Positions 9,696 through 19,325 of a DNA stretch of 64,000 nucleotides are shown here, one piece after another. The first letter of the stretch is position 1. Every line of letters begins with the position of its first letter. This DNA comes from Bradyrhizobium diazoefficiens (GTDB taxonomy: Bacteria; Pseudomonadota; Alphaproteobacteria; Rhizobiales; Xanthobacteraceae), in the NCBI RefSeq assembly GCF_018131015.1, contig NZ_JAFCJJ010000002.1, positions 186,001-250,000 on the forward strand, written 5' to 3'. The notes under the pieces are model-generated. The model searched no databases and had not been told where the DNA came from. It was given only the letters and a program-made list of their open reading frames with translations. The translations under genes were made by a program, and so were the position numbers.

Positions 9696-12600
9696 TCACG
9701 GGAATGCCAGCGCCGCGTCCAGCGCGGGGGCTGAAATCTCCATATATTCAAGGGCCTCGGTCCAGAGCAGGGCGGCGCGGATCGGCTTCTGGGGATAAAG
9801 CCGGGACAGCACCGCCCGGTACAGCGCAAGCTGCCGGACATAGGCGACGGGCGCCGCGGCGGCATTCCAGGGCGGGGTCTGGTTGGTCTTGAAATCGACG
9901 ATCAAAACCTCGTTCGGCGTCACCACCAGGCGGTCGATCTGCCCCGACACCAGCGCCGGGTTGCGGCCCGGCCGCTCCAGCCGGCCCGCGATGGCGACCT
10001 CCGCCCGGCTGCCTGCGGCAAATACGGGCGCGAAGCGCGGCTCGGTGATCAGCGCCAGCACCTTGTCGGCCAAAGCGGCGCGGTCGGCCTCCGGCCAGTC
10101 GGCGGCATTGCGGGTCATGAAGGCGAGCGCGGCCTCGCGCCGGCGCGCCGCGGCGAGATCGGGCAGCGATTGCAGCAGCCGGTGCACCAGCGTCCCGCGT
10201 TGCAGGGCCCGCGCGCGGGTCTGGACCGATTCGCTCGCCCGCACCACGCGGCCCTCTCCGGCCGGTTGGCCTGAGGGGCGCACCAGATCCTCGTCGAGAT
10301 GCTCGCGCGGAGCCGGTGTCCGCAGCCAGTCCGGCAGCGCGACCGCCTGCTCCGTCGAGGTCGCGGGCGCGCCCAGCACTGCTGCGTCCTCAGGCCGCGC
10401 GAATCGCGTCACCTTGCCGAGCGGCGTCTCGGTCGTCTGCTTCTCAAGGCCGGAGCCGGCGAGCCCGGTGTCGATCAGGTCGTACCAGCTCAGCTTGCGG
10501 ACCGTCTTCATGTTGCCGGGCATGCAACCGCCGACGACCAGCCGGTCGGCCGCGCGCGTCATCGCGACGTAGAGCAGGCGGCGGTATTCGTCCTCGGTCT
10601 CCTCGAGCATGGCCTCGCGCGCGTCGCGAACCGGCTTGGGATCGTCGGCCTTGCGGCCGGCCCAGACCACGACCTCGCCGCCATTGCCGCGCGGCACCTG
10701 GATCAGCCGCAGCCGCTGCGAATCTGCGGGCGACGACGTGGTGTCGACCATGAACACGACGGAGGCTTCGAGGCCCTTGGCGCCGTGCACGGTCATCACC
10801 CGCACCTCGTCGCGCGAGATTTCCATGTCGCGCTTCACCTCGGTGTCGGCCGAGCGCAGCCAGGCCATAAAGCCCTGCAGCGAGGCCGGCGCCTTGCGCT
10901 CGTAGTTCAGGGCCAGTTCCAGGAATTCGTCCAGCGCGTCATTGGCTTCGTGGCCGAGCCGGCGCAGGATCCGCGCGCGGCCGCCATCGCCGCCGAGCAG
11001 CCAGGCATAGAAGGCGAACGGCGTCTCCTCGCGTGCCCGGGTCTCGCAGGCTTGCAGGCGCCGCAGTGCAGTGGCGAATTTTTCGCGGCTAGCGGCATGT
11101 GCGCTGAGCGCCTGACGCAGCGAACCGTTGCGGTCATGCGCGAGCTGGAACAGGTCGTCGTCGTCAAGCCCGAACAACGGGCTCTTCAGCGCCACCGCGA
11201 GCGCGAGGTCGTCCTGCGGCAGCAGCAGCGCGTCCGCGAGGTTCATCAAATCGATGATCCCTATGTGCTCGGTGAGCTTCAGCCGGTCGGCGCCGGCGAC
11301 CGGGATATTGGCGTGCTTCAGCGCCTGGATCACGGCATCGAACGCGTTGCCGCGCCGGCGCACCAGGATCAGCATGTCGCCATAGCGCAGCGGCCGGCGT
11401 TCGCCTTCGTGCCCGGTCAGCGTGCCGCTCTCGACCAGCCGCTTGATCTCGGCCTGGATGCGGCGCGAGAGTTTTACCTCGGGGCTGGTGACGGCGACGC
11501 CGTCGAACGGCGCGCGCCAGCCCTCGATCTCGGGCCTGTCGTCGGCGACCGCCAGGTCCCAGAGCTCGATGACGCTCGGACCGGCATCGGCCAGCGCGTT
11601 GTGCAGGGGATGGCCGATCTCGACCGCGTGGATGCTCTTGTAGATCGCGGGATCGCGGAAGACGTGGTCGACCGAGTGCAGGATCGCGGCGCCCGAACGG
11701 AACGAATAGGTGAAGGCGACCGGATCGAATTTCAACCCGGCGGCGGTGAACTTGCGGTGCAGCTCGCGCCGCCGCGCGTCGAATTCATGCGGGGCCGCGC
11801 CCTGGAACGAGAAGATCGACTGCTTCTCGTCGCCGACCGCAAACACCGTGCGGTTCAGGCCCTCGCGCGCGCCTGCGCCGGCGGTGAATTCGGAGATGAT
11901 GTGCGCGACGATGTCCCACTGCCGCGGGCTGGTGTCCTGGGCCTCGTCGATCAGGACGTGATCGACGCCGCGGTCGAGCTTGTAATGCACCCAGCCCGAG
12001 GTGACGCGGTTCAGCATCGAAAGCGTCTTGTCGATCAGGTCGTCATAGTCGAGCAGGCCGCGTTCCTGTTTCTCGCGGCGGTAGTTCGCGGCCGCCGCGG
12101 TCGCGATATGCAGCAGCGCCGCGCTGCGGTCGCGCACAGTTACCGCGCGACGCTTCTCGATCAGTGCGTCGAGGCGCGATGCCTCGTTCTCGAACAGGCG
12201 GGCGACGGACGGGTTGTGGTCGCAAAACTTCTTCGTTACCACCGACTTGCGCGGCATCTTGTCGTCGGTGAGGAAGACGCTGAGATAGGCGTCGACCTGG
12301 TCGCTGCCGGAAAACGCCTTCGCGGCGCGCAGGCGCTCGCCCTGGGTGTTGTCGGACGCGCTGCCGTCCTCCAGCGCGAAGGCGATGTCGTCCCAGCGCG
12401 ATCGTGGCAGGAACGGGCCGTCGAGGATCTCGCTCTCGACCTCCTCGATGCGGTCGCTGGCATCGACGCCCAGCACGGCCGCCATCTGCGCCGCGGCCAC
12501 CTCGGCGCTCCCGGCCTCATCGGTCCAGGCCATGAAATGGTCGCGGCTGAGGCATGCCTCCCGCACCACCTCCTTGAAGGTGACGTCGGCAGCGCTCGCC

Positions 12601-13163
12601 ATCGCAGTCAGCAGCGCGCGGCCGGTGGCGCTCTCCGGATCGCGCGCGGCTTCCAGCAGCACCTTCAGATTGGCGCGCTCCATCATGTCGGTCTGGTCGC
12701 GCTCGTCGATCACGGCAAAGCGCGCGGGCACGTTGGCCTCGAACGGAAACTGCTGCAGCAGGCGGGTGCAGAGCGCGTGGATGGTCTGCACCTTCAGCCC
12801 GCCCGGCGTCTCCAGTGCACACGCAAACAGTTTTCGCGCTTCGCGGCACAGCTTTGCATTGGGGTGCGGGATGCCAATCGCGACGATGGCCTTTTTGAGC
12901 GCGTCATCGTCGAGCGTCACCCAATGGCCGAGCGTGGTGAACACGCGCTCGGCCATGTTGGCGGCGGCAGCCTTGGTGAAGGTGATGCAGAGGATTTTTT
13001 CCGGCGGCACGCCCGACAGCAGCAAGCGGATCACCCGCTGCACCAGCACATGCGTCTTGCCCGAGCCGGCATTGGCCGACACGAAGGCCGACGCGGTCGG
13101 ATCGGACGCGCGCGCCTGCCGCGCGCGGACCTCGTCGGGGATGGGACGCGGCGCCTTCACCAT
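9696..13163 (-). CDS. addA: Double-strand break repair helicase-nuclease AddA
   Basis: The UvrD-like helicase and nuclease half of AddAB, which resects double-strand breaks for RecA loading (RecBCD counterpart). The 1155-residue reading starts MVKAPRPIPDEV. Walker A is SANAGSGKTHVL near residue 35, and motif II is LIDEAQDTSP. Helicase motifs continue through YVAMTRAADRL, and a PD-(D/E)XK nuclease lies at the C-terminus (SGQIDRL then VLIVDFKTNQ). Its ATG lies inside the end of addB with a 7-base overlap, so the two are coupled. Confidence 0.96.
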   Translation of the reverse strand: MVKAPRPIPDEVRARQARASDPTASAFVSANAGSGKTHVLVQRVIRLLLSGVPPEKILCITFTKAAAANMAERVFTTLGHWVTLDDDALKKAIVAIGIPHPNAKLCREARKLFACALETPGGLKVQTIHALCTRLLQQFPFEANVPARFAVIDERDQTDMMERANLKVLLEAARDPESATGRALLTAMASAADVTFKEVVREACLSRDHFMAWTDEAGSAEVAAAQMAAVLGVDASDRIEEVESEILDGPFLPRSRWDDIAFALEDGSASDNTQGERLRAAKAFSGSDQVDAYLSVFLTDDKMPRKSVVTKKFCDHNPSVARLFENEASRLDALIEKRRAVTVRDRSAALLHIATAAAANYRREKQERGLLDYDDLIDKTLSMLNRVTSGWVHYKLDRGVDHVLIDEAQDTSPRQWDIVAHIISEFTAGAGAREGLNRTVFAVGDEKQSIFSFQGAAPHEFDARRRELHRKFTAAGLKFDPVAFTYSFRSGAAILHSVDHVFRDPAIYKSIHAVEIGHPLHNALADAGPSVIELWDLAVADDRPEIEGWRAPFDGVAVTSPEVKLSRRIQAEIKRLVESGTLTGHEGERRPLRYGDMLILVRRRGNAFDAVIQALKHANIPVAGADRLKLTEHIGIIDLMNLADALLLPQDDLALAVALKSPLFGLDDDDLFQLAHDRNGSLRQALSAHAASREKFATALRRLQACETRAREETPFAFYAWLLGGDGGRARILRRLGHEANDALDEFLELALNYERKAPASLQGFMAWLRSADTEVKRDMEISRDEVRVMTVHGAKGLEASVVFMVDTTSSPADSQRLRLIQVPRGNGGEVVVWAGRKADDPKPVRDAREAMLEETEDEYRRLLYVAMTRAADRLVVGGCMPGNMKTVRKLSWYDLIDTGLAGSGLEKQTTETPLGKVTRFARPEDAAVLGAPATSTEQAVALPDWLRTPAPREHLDEDLVRPSGQPAGEGRVVRASESVQTRARALQRGTLVHRLLQSLPDLAAARRREAALAFMTRNAADWPEADRAALADKVLALITEPRFAPVFAAGSRAEVAIAGRLERPGRNPALVSGQIDRLVVTPNEVLIVDFKTNQTPPWNAAAAPVAYVRQLALYRAVLSRLYPQKPIRAALLWTEALEYMEISAPALDAALAFP

Positions 13164-16100
13164 TCCTCGATCCCCAATCCGCCGGCCGCCGACCATTCCT
13201 TGATGCGGGCGAGGTCGTCATAGGTGCCGTAGCGGTTCGTCCACATCGGCAGGTTCAGCGAGGTGTAGGCCGTCGTCTCGTCCTCGAAGGCGCGGATCAG
13301 CGCTTCCAATTTGGCCCTCGCGTCGGCGGCGGCGGTGTCCGGCGGGATCGGCTCGTCGGTCTTGTTCACCTTGAGCTGGACGATGCGCTCCTCGCCCGCC
13401 GGATTGTTGCCGCTGAGCCGGACGTAGACGAGCTGGCTCACCGAAGAGCCGGCGTCGATGTCGGGAAAGCCGCCCTCGCGCAGGATCGCCGCTTCCAGCG
13501 TGAGCTGGGGCGACAGGCCGAGGCGCACCTGCTTGTCGCTCGGCGGCTGTCCGGTCTTGTAGTCGAGGATGGCGTAGCTGCCGCCCTGGCGCCGCTCGAT
13601 GCGGTCGGCGCGGGCGGAGAGGCGGAAGCTGCGGCCGTGATCGAGCGGGATGGAGATCTCGCCGGGAATCTCCGCCTTGATCATCTCGACTGCAGTACGC
13701 CGCACCGTCTCCCATTCGCCGAACCAGCGCGCGATGCGCTGGAAGCGCGGCCACCACAGCGCCTTCGCCTCCGGCCGCTCCATCAGTGGCGCGAAGTATT
13801 TCTCGCCGAGGGCGCGCAGTGCCCTTGCGGGATCGTCGGGCAGGCGCGTGGCATGTTTCTCGGTGAATTCGCCGAGCGCGTCGTGGATCGCCGAGCCGCG
13901 ATCGGCGGCCGACAGCGCCATGTCGACGGGATCGAGCGCGTCGAGCTTTAGGATATGCTTGGCGTAGATCGTGTAGGGATCGCGCAGCCAGTCCTCGATT
14001 CCGGTGACCGACATCTTGAGCGGCCGCATCGCGCGCGGCGGCCGCGGTTCGGGCTGCTTGATCGGCTCGATCGCGTCGGGCTGGTCCAGCGCATCCGCGT
14101 AGCTCACGTATTTTTCGCCGGCGCGCTGTGCCGCCTTCCAGAGATCGGCGCCCGCGACCGCTTCCAGCCGGTGCAGGAAGCGCGAGGCGACAGCCGGCGC
14201 GCCGCCGGCCTTGGCGGAATGGGTGAGGATCACCTCGTCCGCGCCGAGCAGCTGCGCGAAGTCGTGGGCGGACAGGCCAATGCGGCGCTCCGGCAAATCG
14301 AGGCCGAGCTCGTGCCGCATCGGCCGGCTCAGCCAGGGGTCGATCCGCGGCGCCGGCGGCCAGACGCCCTCGATCAGCCCGCCGACGATGATGCGGTCGG
14401 CCTGCATCAGGCGCGATTCCAGCGGGCCGTAGATCTGCAACCGCGCGCCGGGCTTGTCGCGACGGCGCACCGCGCGATCGCCGAAGGCGGTCTGGAATAC
14501 GTCCGCGTATTCGGACAGCGGCAGCATCAATCCGCTGGTCGTGCCGCCGCGCAGGAGATCGTCGAAGGCGCTCGCGAGCGCGAGGCCCTCGCGCTCCTCG
14601 AAGGTCACAGATACGCCCTGCCCGTCACGTGACAGCTCGATCAGGATCTCGCGATGCCGGTGCGCGAGCTCGGCAAAATCATACGGTTTTGATGAGGCGA
14701 GGCTCTCGACCGGCGCCAGGGTTTTTTGCAGGGCTTCGATCAACGCCTGGATGCGATCGAGATCCTCGGCCGCGAGACGCGCGCGCGGCTCGGCGTGGTG
14801 GAGCGCAGACACCTCCTTGCGCCACAGCTTGGCCAGCTCCTCGCGAAAGCGGTTGAACTCGCGCGAAAGGCCGGCCGTGCCTGCCGGAGGACGCGTGCCG
14901 CGCAAGAGCGCGAGCTCCAGCGCCTCGGTCGCCGCCTGCCACTCGCCGGGCGCGCGCCCCAGCCGGCACAGCGGGTGCTTCAGCATCGCCAGCAGCGTCG
15001 GCGGCTCCAATCCCTTTGTCGCCGCCTCCGCTGCGAGGCGTGCGAAAACCCCGGCGGAGGTTTCCATCAGCACGTCGCCGCCGGAATCATCGAATGCGAG
15101 GTCCCAGCGGGTCAGCGCTGCCATCACCCGCCGCGCCAGCGCGCGGTCCGGCGTCACCAGTGCCGCCGACTTGTCGAGATGCCGCGCCTCGCGCATCGCA
15201 ATGGCGATCGCGAGCGCCTCCATCTCGGGATTGGGTGCCTCGACGACGGCGAGATTTTTCATGCCGCCCGCGATCTTTTCGGCCACGTCCGGCTGTTTCA
15301 GCCGGTCGTGCCAGACTTCCGTCTTGGCCGAGGGCCGCATCGATTCGGAGGCGAGCAGGTCGCGGCCGCCGTCGGCCGGCGGCTGCAGGATCTCGACGTC
15401 GCTGCGCTTGATGCCAAAGCGCTCCAGCAGCGCATGCATGGCGTATTGCGGATGGTTCGATGCGGGAGGCTCGGCGAACTTGCCGAGCGAATCGCGCACC
15501 CCCCCGATGGTTCGCCAGGCATCCTCGTCGAGATCGGTGTCGAGCCCCGGCAGCACCACCGCGCCGTTGGAAAGCGAGGCGACTGCATGCAAAAATTTCG
15601 CGGTGGCCGGCATCGAGCCGGTCGAGCCGGCCGCGATCACGGGGCCGCGGGGATGCGCGGTCAGACGCTTCGCTTCCGCCGCAATCAGGAGATCGCGCCG
15701 CGCCGCCGGCTCGATCCGGTTGATCTCGGCGAGATGGCCCGGCCAGGCGACGCGCGCGATGCGCAAAAATTCGAGCGAGTGTTGCCAGTACTGATCGAGA
15801 TTGTCGGGCACGAGGCCGTCGAGCGCGTTCCAGTCGACGCCGCGCGTGACCATGTCGTCGATCAGGCGCGCGAGATCGGACGCCAGCGCCAGCGTGGACG
15901 CGGCGCCGCCGACCACCAGCGGCGCCAGCACCGGGCCCCTGGCCCAGGCAGCGACCAGGCGCGCCAGCGTCAGCCGCCGTTCGAGCTCGCCGAGGCGCGG
16001 CGGAATGTCGAGCGGCGTGGCGCCCGAGAGCGCCTCGCTTTCGTCGGCGAAGGCAAGCTCGTCCTCGTCGATGTCGCCGAGCGCGACGATGCGCGGCAGC

Positions 16101-16303
16101 ACCACCGCGTCCGCGCTCATCTCGTCGAGAAATATCTCGCGCACGACGCGCATCGCGCGCCGCGTCGGAAGATAGAGGGTGCAGTCGGCCAGCCGCGCCG
16201 GTTCCTTGCGCGCCTCGAAGCCGTCGACCAGCCGGCCGTCGAGCAGGCTCGCGATGACGGTACGCAGGAACGGAACTGAGACGGGAACGCTGAAGACGCG
16301 CAT
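13157..16303 (-). CDS. addB: Double-strand break repair protein AddB
   Basis: Second subunit of AddAB. The 1048 residues include an inactivated helicase-like region (FSVPVSVPFLRTVIASLL start) and a C-terminal PD-(D/E)XK nuclease: RADRIERR, then YAILDYKTGQPPS. The iron-sulfur cysteine set seen in Firmicute AddB was not spotted, in keeping with the alphaproteobacterial type. It overlaps addA and is preceded by a 140-bp palindromic repeat, so a separate promoter or read-through from murU are both possible. Confidence 0.93.
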   Translation of the reverse strand: MRVFSVPVSVPFLRTVIASLLDGRLVDGFEARKEPARLADCTLYLPTRRAMRVVREIFLDEMSADAVVLPRIVALGDIDEDELAFADESEALSGATPLDIPPRLGELERRLTLARLVAAWARGPVLAPLVVGGAASTLALASDLARLIDDMVTRGVDWNALDGLVPDNLDQYWQHSLEFLRIARVAWPGHLAEINRIEPAARRDLLIAAEAKRLTAHPRGPVIAAGSTGSMPATAKFLHAVASLSNGAVVLPGLDTDLDEDAWRTIGGVRDSLGKFAEPPASNHPQYAMHALLERFGIKRSDVEILQPPADGGRDLLASESMRPSAKTEVWHDRLKQPDVAEKIAGGMKNLAVVEAPNPEMEALAIAIAMREARHLDKSAALVTPDRALARRVMAALTRWDLAFDDSGGDVLMETSAGVFARLAAEAATKGLEPPTLLAMLKHPLCRLGRAPGEWQAATEALELALLRGTRPPAGTAGLSREFNRFREELAKLWRKEVSALHHAEPRARLAAEDLDRIQALIEALQKTLAPVESLASSKPYDFAELAHRHREILIELSRDGQGVSVTFEEREGLALASAFDDLLRGGTTSGLMLPLSEYADVFQTAFGDRAVRRRDKPGARLQIYGPLESRLMQADRIIVGGLIEGVWPPAPRIDPWLSRPMRHELGLDLPERRIGLSAHDFAQLLGADEVILTHSAKAGGAPAVASRFLHRLEAVAGADLWKAAQRAGEKYVSYADALDQPDAIEPIKQPEPRPPRAMRPLKMSVTGIEDWLRDPYTIYAKHILKLDALDPVDMALSAADRGSAIHDALGEFTEKHATRLPDDPARALRALGEKYFAPLMERPEAKALWWPRFQRIARWFGEWETVRRTAVEMIKAEIPGEISIPLDHGRSFRLSARADRIERRQGGSYAILDYKTGQPPSDKQVRLGLSPQLTLEAAILREGGFPDIDAGSSVSQLVYVRLSGNNPAGEERIVQLKVNKTDEPIPPDTAAADARAKLEALIRAFEDETTAYTSLNLPMWTNRYGTYDDLARIKEWSAAGGLGIEEW

Positions 16304-16399
16304 GGGCTGCCTGATTCGAAGATCAGGCCAATATAGGAAGGTGGACAGGAATGGTCATGCGCTGCGGCGAGGTCGTCCCCGGTGTTTGCGGCCGACCTC

Positions 16400-16541
16400 T
16401 CTCGTGCCCCGGACGCGGCGCAGCACGTAGTGATGCGCTGCTGAGCCGGGGCCCAGGCTGCTTCGTCAGGATTGTGAGCTTGCTGGGTCCCGGCTCTGCG
16501 GAGCGGCACTTCGCGCCGCACCGCGTCCGGGACAAGAGAGC
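16400..16541 (+). repeat. Large palindromic intergenic repeat, family A copy 2
   Basis: The block opens CTCGTGCCCCGGACGCGGCG and closes CACCGCGTCCGGGACAAGAG, making near-inverted ends. GAGCCGGGGCCCA and TGGGTCCCGGCTC are internal. It lies between murU and addB and is related to 7860-7983 and 34130-34273. Confidence 0.85.
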
Positions 16542-16545
16542 AACT

Positions 16546-17268
16546 TTAAGCCACGCTCTCCAAAAACGCCTCTTCCGCGGCGTGCACGGCGTCGGGCGTG
16601 CCGACATGCATCCAGACACCGTCGAGCCGCAGGCCGAACAGCCGCTCCTTGTCGTTGGCGCGGTCGAACATCCTGGTCAGCGAGAACTCGCCCTCGGGCG
16701 CGCCGGCGAAGATCGACGGCGACAGGATCGCAGCGCCGGCATAGACGAACGGGACGACCTCTTTTTCCTTGCGCTTGCGCAGGGCGCCGTCGGGCGTCAT
16801 GCCGTAATCGCCCCGGCCGTTATAGCCGATGCTGGTCGCGGTCGGCGCCATCAGGAGCAGGATGTCCATCCGCGCGGGGTCGAAATTTTCCGCGAGCCGG
16901 GCCAGGTTGGAGCGGACGCCGTCGATCCAGAGCGTATCGGAATTGACATGGAAGAACGGCGCATCGCCGAGCAGCGGCAGCGCCTTGACCACGCCGCCGC
17001 CGGTGCCGAGCACCTGGTCGCGCTCGTCGGAGATGGTCACGCGCGGTTGCTGGCGGCCCGCGACGTGGTCGATGATCTGGTCGGCCAGATAGTGCACGTT
17101 GACGACCGCGTCGGTCACGCCGGCCTGGCCGAGCTTGTCGAGCACGTGGTCGAGCAGCGGCTGGCCCGCCACCGGAACCAGTGGTTTCGGCATCTTGTCC
17201 GTCAACGGGCGCATGCGCAGGCCAAACCCTGCGGCGAGCACCATGGCTCTGGTCGGTTTGACGGTCAT
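16546..17268 (-). CDS. murU: Nucleotidyltransferase, likely N-acetylmuramate-1-phosphate uridylyltransferase
   Basis: A 240-residue NTP-transferase with the signature VLAAGFGLRMRPLTDKMPKP at the N-terminus. VNVHYLADQI, VLGTGGGVVKALP and FHVNSDTLW follow. In Pseudomonas, MurU makes UDP-MurNAc from MurNAc-1-P supplied by the sugar kinase AmgK, bypassing de novo synthesis. An AmgK-like kinase domain is encoded two genes upstream, which supports MurU over other sugar nucleotidyltransferases. The ATG at 17268 was chosen because the family starts just before VLAAG; an upstream start would add 31 residues. Confidence 0.8.
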   Translation of the reverse strand: MTVKPTRAMVLAAGFGLRMRPLTDKMPKPLVPVAGQPLLDHVLDKLGQAGVTDAVVNVHYLADQIIDHVAGRQQPRVTISDERDQVLGTGGGVVKALPLLGDAPFFHVNSDTLWIDGVRSNLARLAENFDPARMDILLLMAPTATSIGYNGRGDYGMTPDGALRKRKEKEVVPFVYAGAAILSPSIFAGAPEGEFSLTRMFDRANDKERLFGLRLDGVWMHVGTPDAVHAAEEAFLESVA

Positions 17269-17416
17269 CCCTGGCCTTCTCGAACTCTCTTTCCCGAATT
17301 TTCCAAACGCCGGGACATCGCGTCCCGCAGCATTTCTAGCATGGGCCCCGGCAAGCCGCATCGCATCTGAACCGCCTTAACGGCCTGCCGTGACGGTTGT
17401 ACGACGGGTGTGGCCG

Positions 17417-17710
17417 TTACGCCCCGACAAAAGCGTTACGCGCCCGCTTCTTCTTGTCGCCGGGCTTGAGGAAATTGACGCCGATCTGGTCGCCATTGAC
17501 CCAGGCGAGTTCGCAGCGCCGGTACGCAAGTCCGGTGGACGACAGCAGCAGGAAGAATTCCTTCAGATGCAGGCCCTCGACCGAGCCGTCGATGGTCAGC
17601 TTGGCGCCGATCTCGGAGACGTCCTCCATGGTGCAGTCGCGCCGCCAGGTTCCGTCGATGCCCATCATCTGGGCCGGAATCCCGCGCTCGAAAACCACCC
17701 GGCTGCTCAC
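17417..17710 (-). CDS. PilZ-domain protein
   Basis: A 97-residue protein consisting of one PilZ domain, a common cyclic-di-GMP receptor fold. The two binding motifs are visible: the RRDCTMED arginines and the following DVSEIGAKL, matching the (D/N)xSxxG pattern. The central strands contain CELAWVNGDQIGVNF, the usual PilZ W-x-x-x-x-x-G-V-x-F. The start is a GTG at 17710 with GGGAAG upstream. It lies between the amgK and murU genes. Ligand binding is predicted from motifs and not demonstrated. Confidence 0.82.
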   Translation of the reverse strand: MSSRVVFERGIPAQMMGIDGTWRRDCTMEDVSEIGAKLTIDGSVEGLHLKEFFLLLSSTGLAYRRCELAWVNGDQIGVNFLKPGDKKKRARNAFVGA

Positions 17711-17804
17711 CGTTATCTTCCCTTGCTCCAGCCCGCTAATTGCCAGGCTGCCTGCCCGCGATGATACCGAGGCGATGGCTAACAGGCGGTAAACCGGTTC
17801 CTGT

Positions 17805-19325
17805 TCAGGAACGGGGCGGCGGGACGTTGGCGCTGTACCAGTCGCGCAGATGGGTCAGTGCGGGATGCGCCAGCGAGCGCTGGAGGTAGGTCCAGATCCG
17901 TGGCTGATGGCGCAGATAATGCGGCTTGCCGTCGCGGCGGTTGAGCCGCGCGAAGGTCCCGAGCAGGCGCGTGTTCCGCTGCGCCGACATGATGGCATAG
18001 TGCTCTGCGAAGCCGGCCGCGTCGAAGCCTTCATCGCCGGCACGGCGGGCCTTGATGTAGCGCGACAGCAAGCTCAGCTCGAGGTTTTCGGGCACGTCGA
18101 TGCGCGCGTCCTGAAGCAGCGACACGACGTCGTAGGATTTCGGCCCCAGCACGGTGTCCTGAAAGTCGATCACGCCGACGCGGGCGATGCCGCTGCGCTC
18201 GCCGAGCCAGATCAGGTTCGGCGAATGATAATCGCGGATCACCCAGCTCCTCGGTGCGGCGAGCGGCTTCTGCAGCAGCTCCCGCCACATCGCAAGGAAC
18301 TCCGCGCGGCGTTCCTCGCTCAGCGCCGCGTCGCGATCGGGCAGATACCATTCCGGCATCAATCCGATTTCGATCAGCAGCGCCTCGGTGTCGAACAATG
18401 GAATGGCATAGCTCTGCCCGTCGAGCGGCAGCGTCTCCGGCAGGGTCCTGCCGTGCAGCATGGCGAGCGCGTCGGCTGCGGCCTCATAGCGCTCGGGAAT
18501 CGGCCGCGGCGGGTCGCCTTCGACCACGCCTTCGCTGCCGAAATCCTCCGAGATGAGGAAGCCGCGATCGAGATCGTAATGGTGGATCGCGGGCGCGGAG
18601 AGGCCCTGCGCGCGCAAGGCTTCGTCGACGGCGACGAAAGGTCTGACGTTCTCGGCGAGATGCACCGCGGCGCTGTAGGACTTGCCGTTGTAGAGCGCGG
18701 CGCCGTCCGGGCGCTGCGGAGAGTTCATGAGGATGACGATTCCGTCGTCGCGCTTCAGCCGCGCATAGGAGCGCGTCGAGGCATCGCCCGCCATGCGCCG
18801 GCGCGTTGCGTCGAGATAGCCGGATGCGTCGAGGAATTCCCGCAGGCCCTGCAGCCGCGCGACCTGCGCGGCGGCCCTGCCGTAGCCGGTGATGTCGGCG
18901 GCGCGGGCGCTCGGGCCCAGCGCCGGCCGGTGCGTCAGCGCGATGTCGATGCGCTCGTGCGGCAGAGCCGAGGGCGCGCGCTCCGGCCATTCGATCAGCA
19001 CGAGGGTCGCCTCCGGCAGCGGCGACAGCCCGATCTCCTCGAGCTCGCTCTCGTCCTCGACGCGATAGAGGTCGGCATGCAGGACCGGAAATGGCGGCAG
19101 CTCGTAGCCCTGCACCAGCGTGAAGGTCGGGCTCGGCACTTCCAGCGCCTCGTCGTCGGCGAGATAGCGGATCAGGCTGCGCGCCGCCGCGGTCTTGCCG
19201 GCGCCGAGGTCACCCGTCAGCGTGATGACGTCGCCCGGTCCGATCAGCAGCGCAATGTCGGCCATCAATCGTGCGGTGGCCGCCTCGTTGTGAAGCGCGA
19301 CGGAGAATGTGGCGGGTGCGGTCAT
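17805..19325 (-). CDS. tsaE: TsaE / AmgK-like phosphotransferase fusion
   Basis: A 506-residue two-domain protein. Residues 1-150 are TsaE, the ATPase needed with TsaB/TsaD for the tRNA t6A37 modification: Walker A is TLTGDLGAGKTAAARSLI, followed by SPTFTLVQGY and LYRVEDESELEEIG. Residues about 170-506 are an aminoglycoside-phosphotransferase fold with VIRDYHSPNLIWL (catalytic HxxN region) and VIDFQDTVLG (Mg-binding Asp), like the MurNAc/GlcNAc kinase AmgK. Annotated fusions of this type are known in alphaproteobacteria. Its ATG overlaps the divL stop (ATGA). An upstream open frame continues into divL territory but is out of phase and not coding. Confidence 0.9.
   Translation of the reverse strand: MTAPATFSVALHNEAATARLMADIALLIGPGDVITLTGDLGAGKTAAARSLIRYLADDEALEVPSPTFTLVQGYELPPFPVLHADLYRVEDESELEEIGLSPLPEATLVLIEWPERAPSALPHERIDIALTHRPALGPSARAADITGYGRAAAQVARLQGLREFLDASGYLDATRRRMAGDASTRSYARLKRDDGIVILMNSPQRPDGAALYNGKSYSAAVHLAENVRPFVAVDEALRAQGLSAPAIHHYDLDRGFLISEDFGSEGVVEGDPPRPIPERYEAAADALAMLHGRTLPETLPLDGQSYAIPLFDTEALLIEIGLMPEWYLPDRDAALSEERRAEFLAMWRELLQKPLAAPRSWVIRDYHSPNLIWLGERSGIARVGVIDFQDTVLGPKSYDVVSLLQDARIDVPENLELSLLSRYIKARRAGDEGFDAAGFAEHYAIMSAQRNTRLLGTFARLNRRDGKPHYLRHQPRIWTYLQRSLAHPALTHLRDWYSANVPPPRS

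Noticed and set aside
10299..13223. A 974-codon open frame on the plus strand opposite addA
   Set aside because: Arg/His/Gln-rich shadow of addA produced by high GC at third codon positions. It has no recognisable motif, while the opposite strand encodes a complete AddA.
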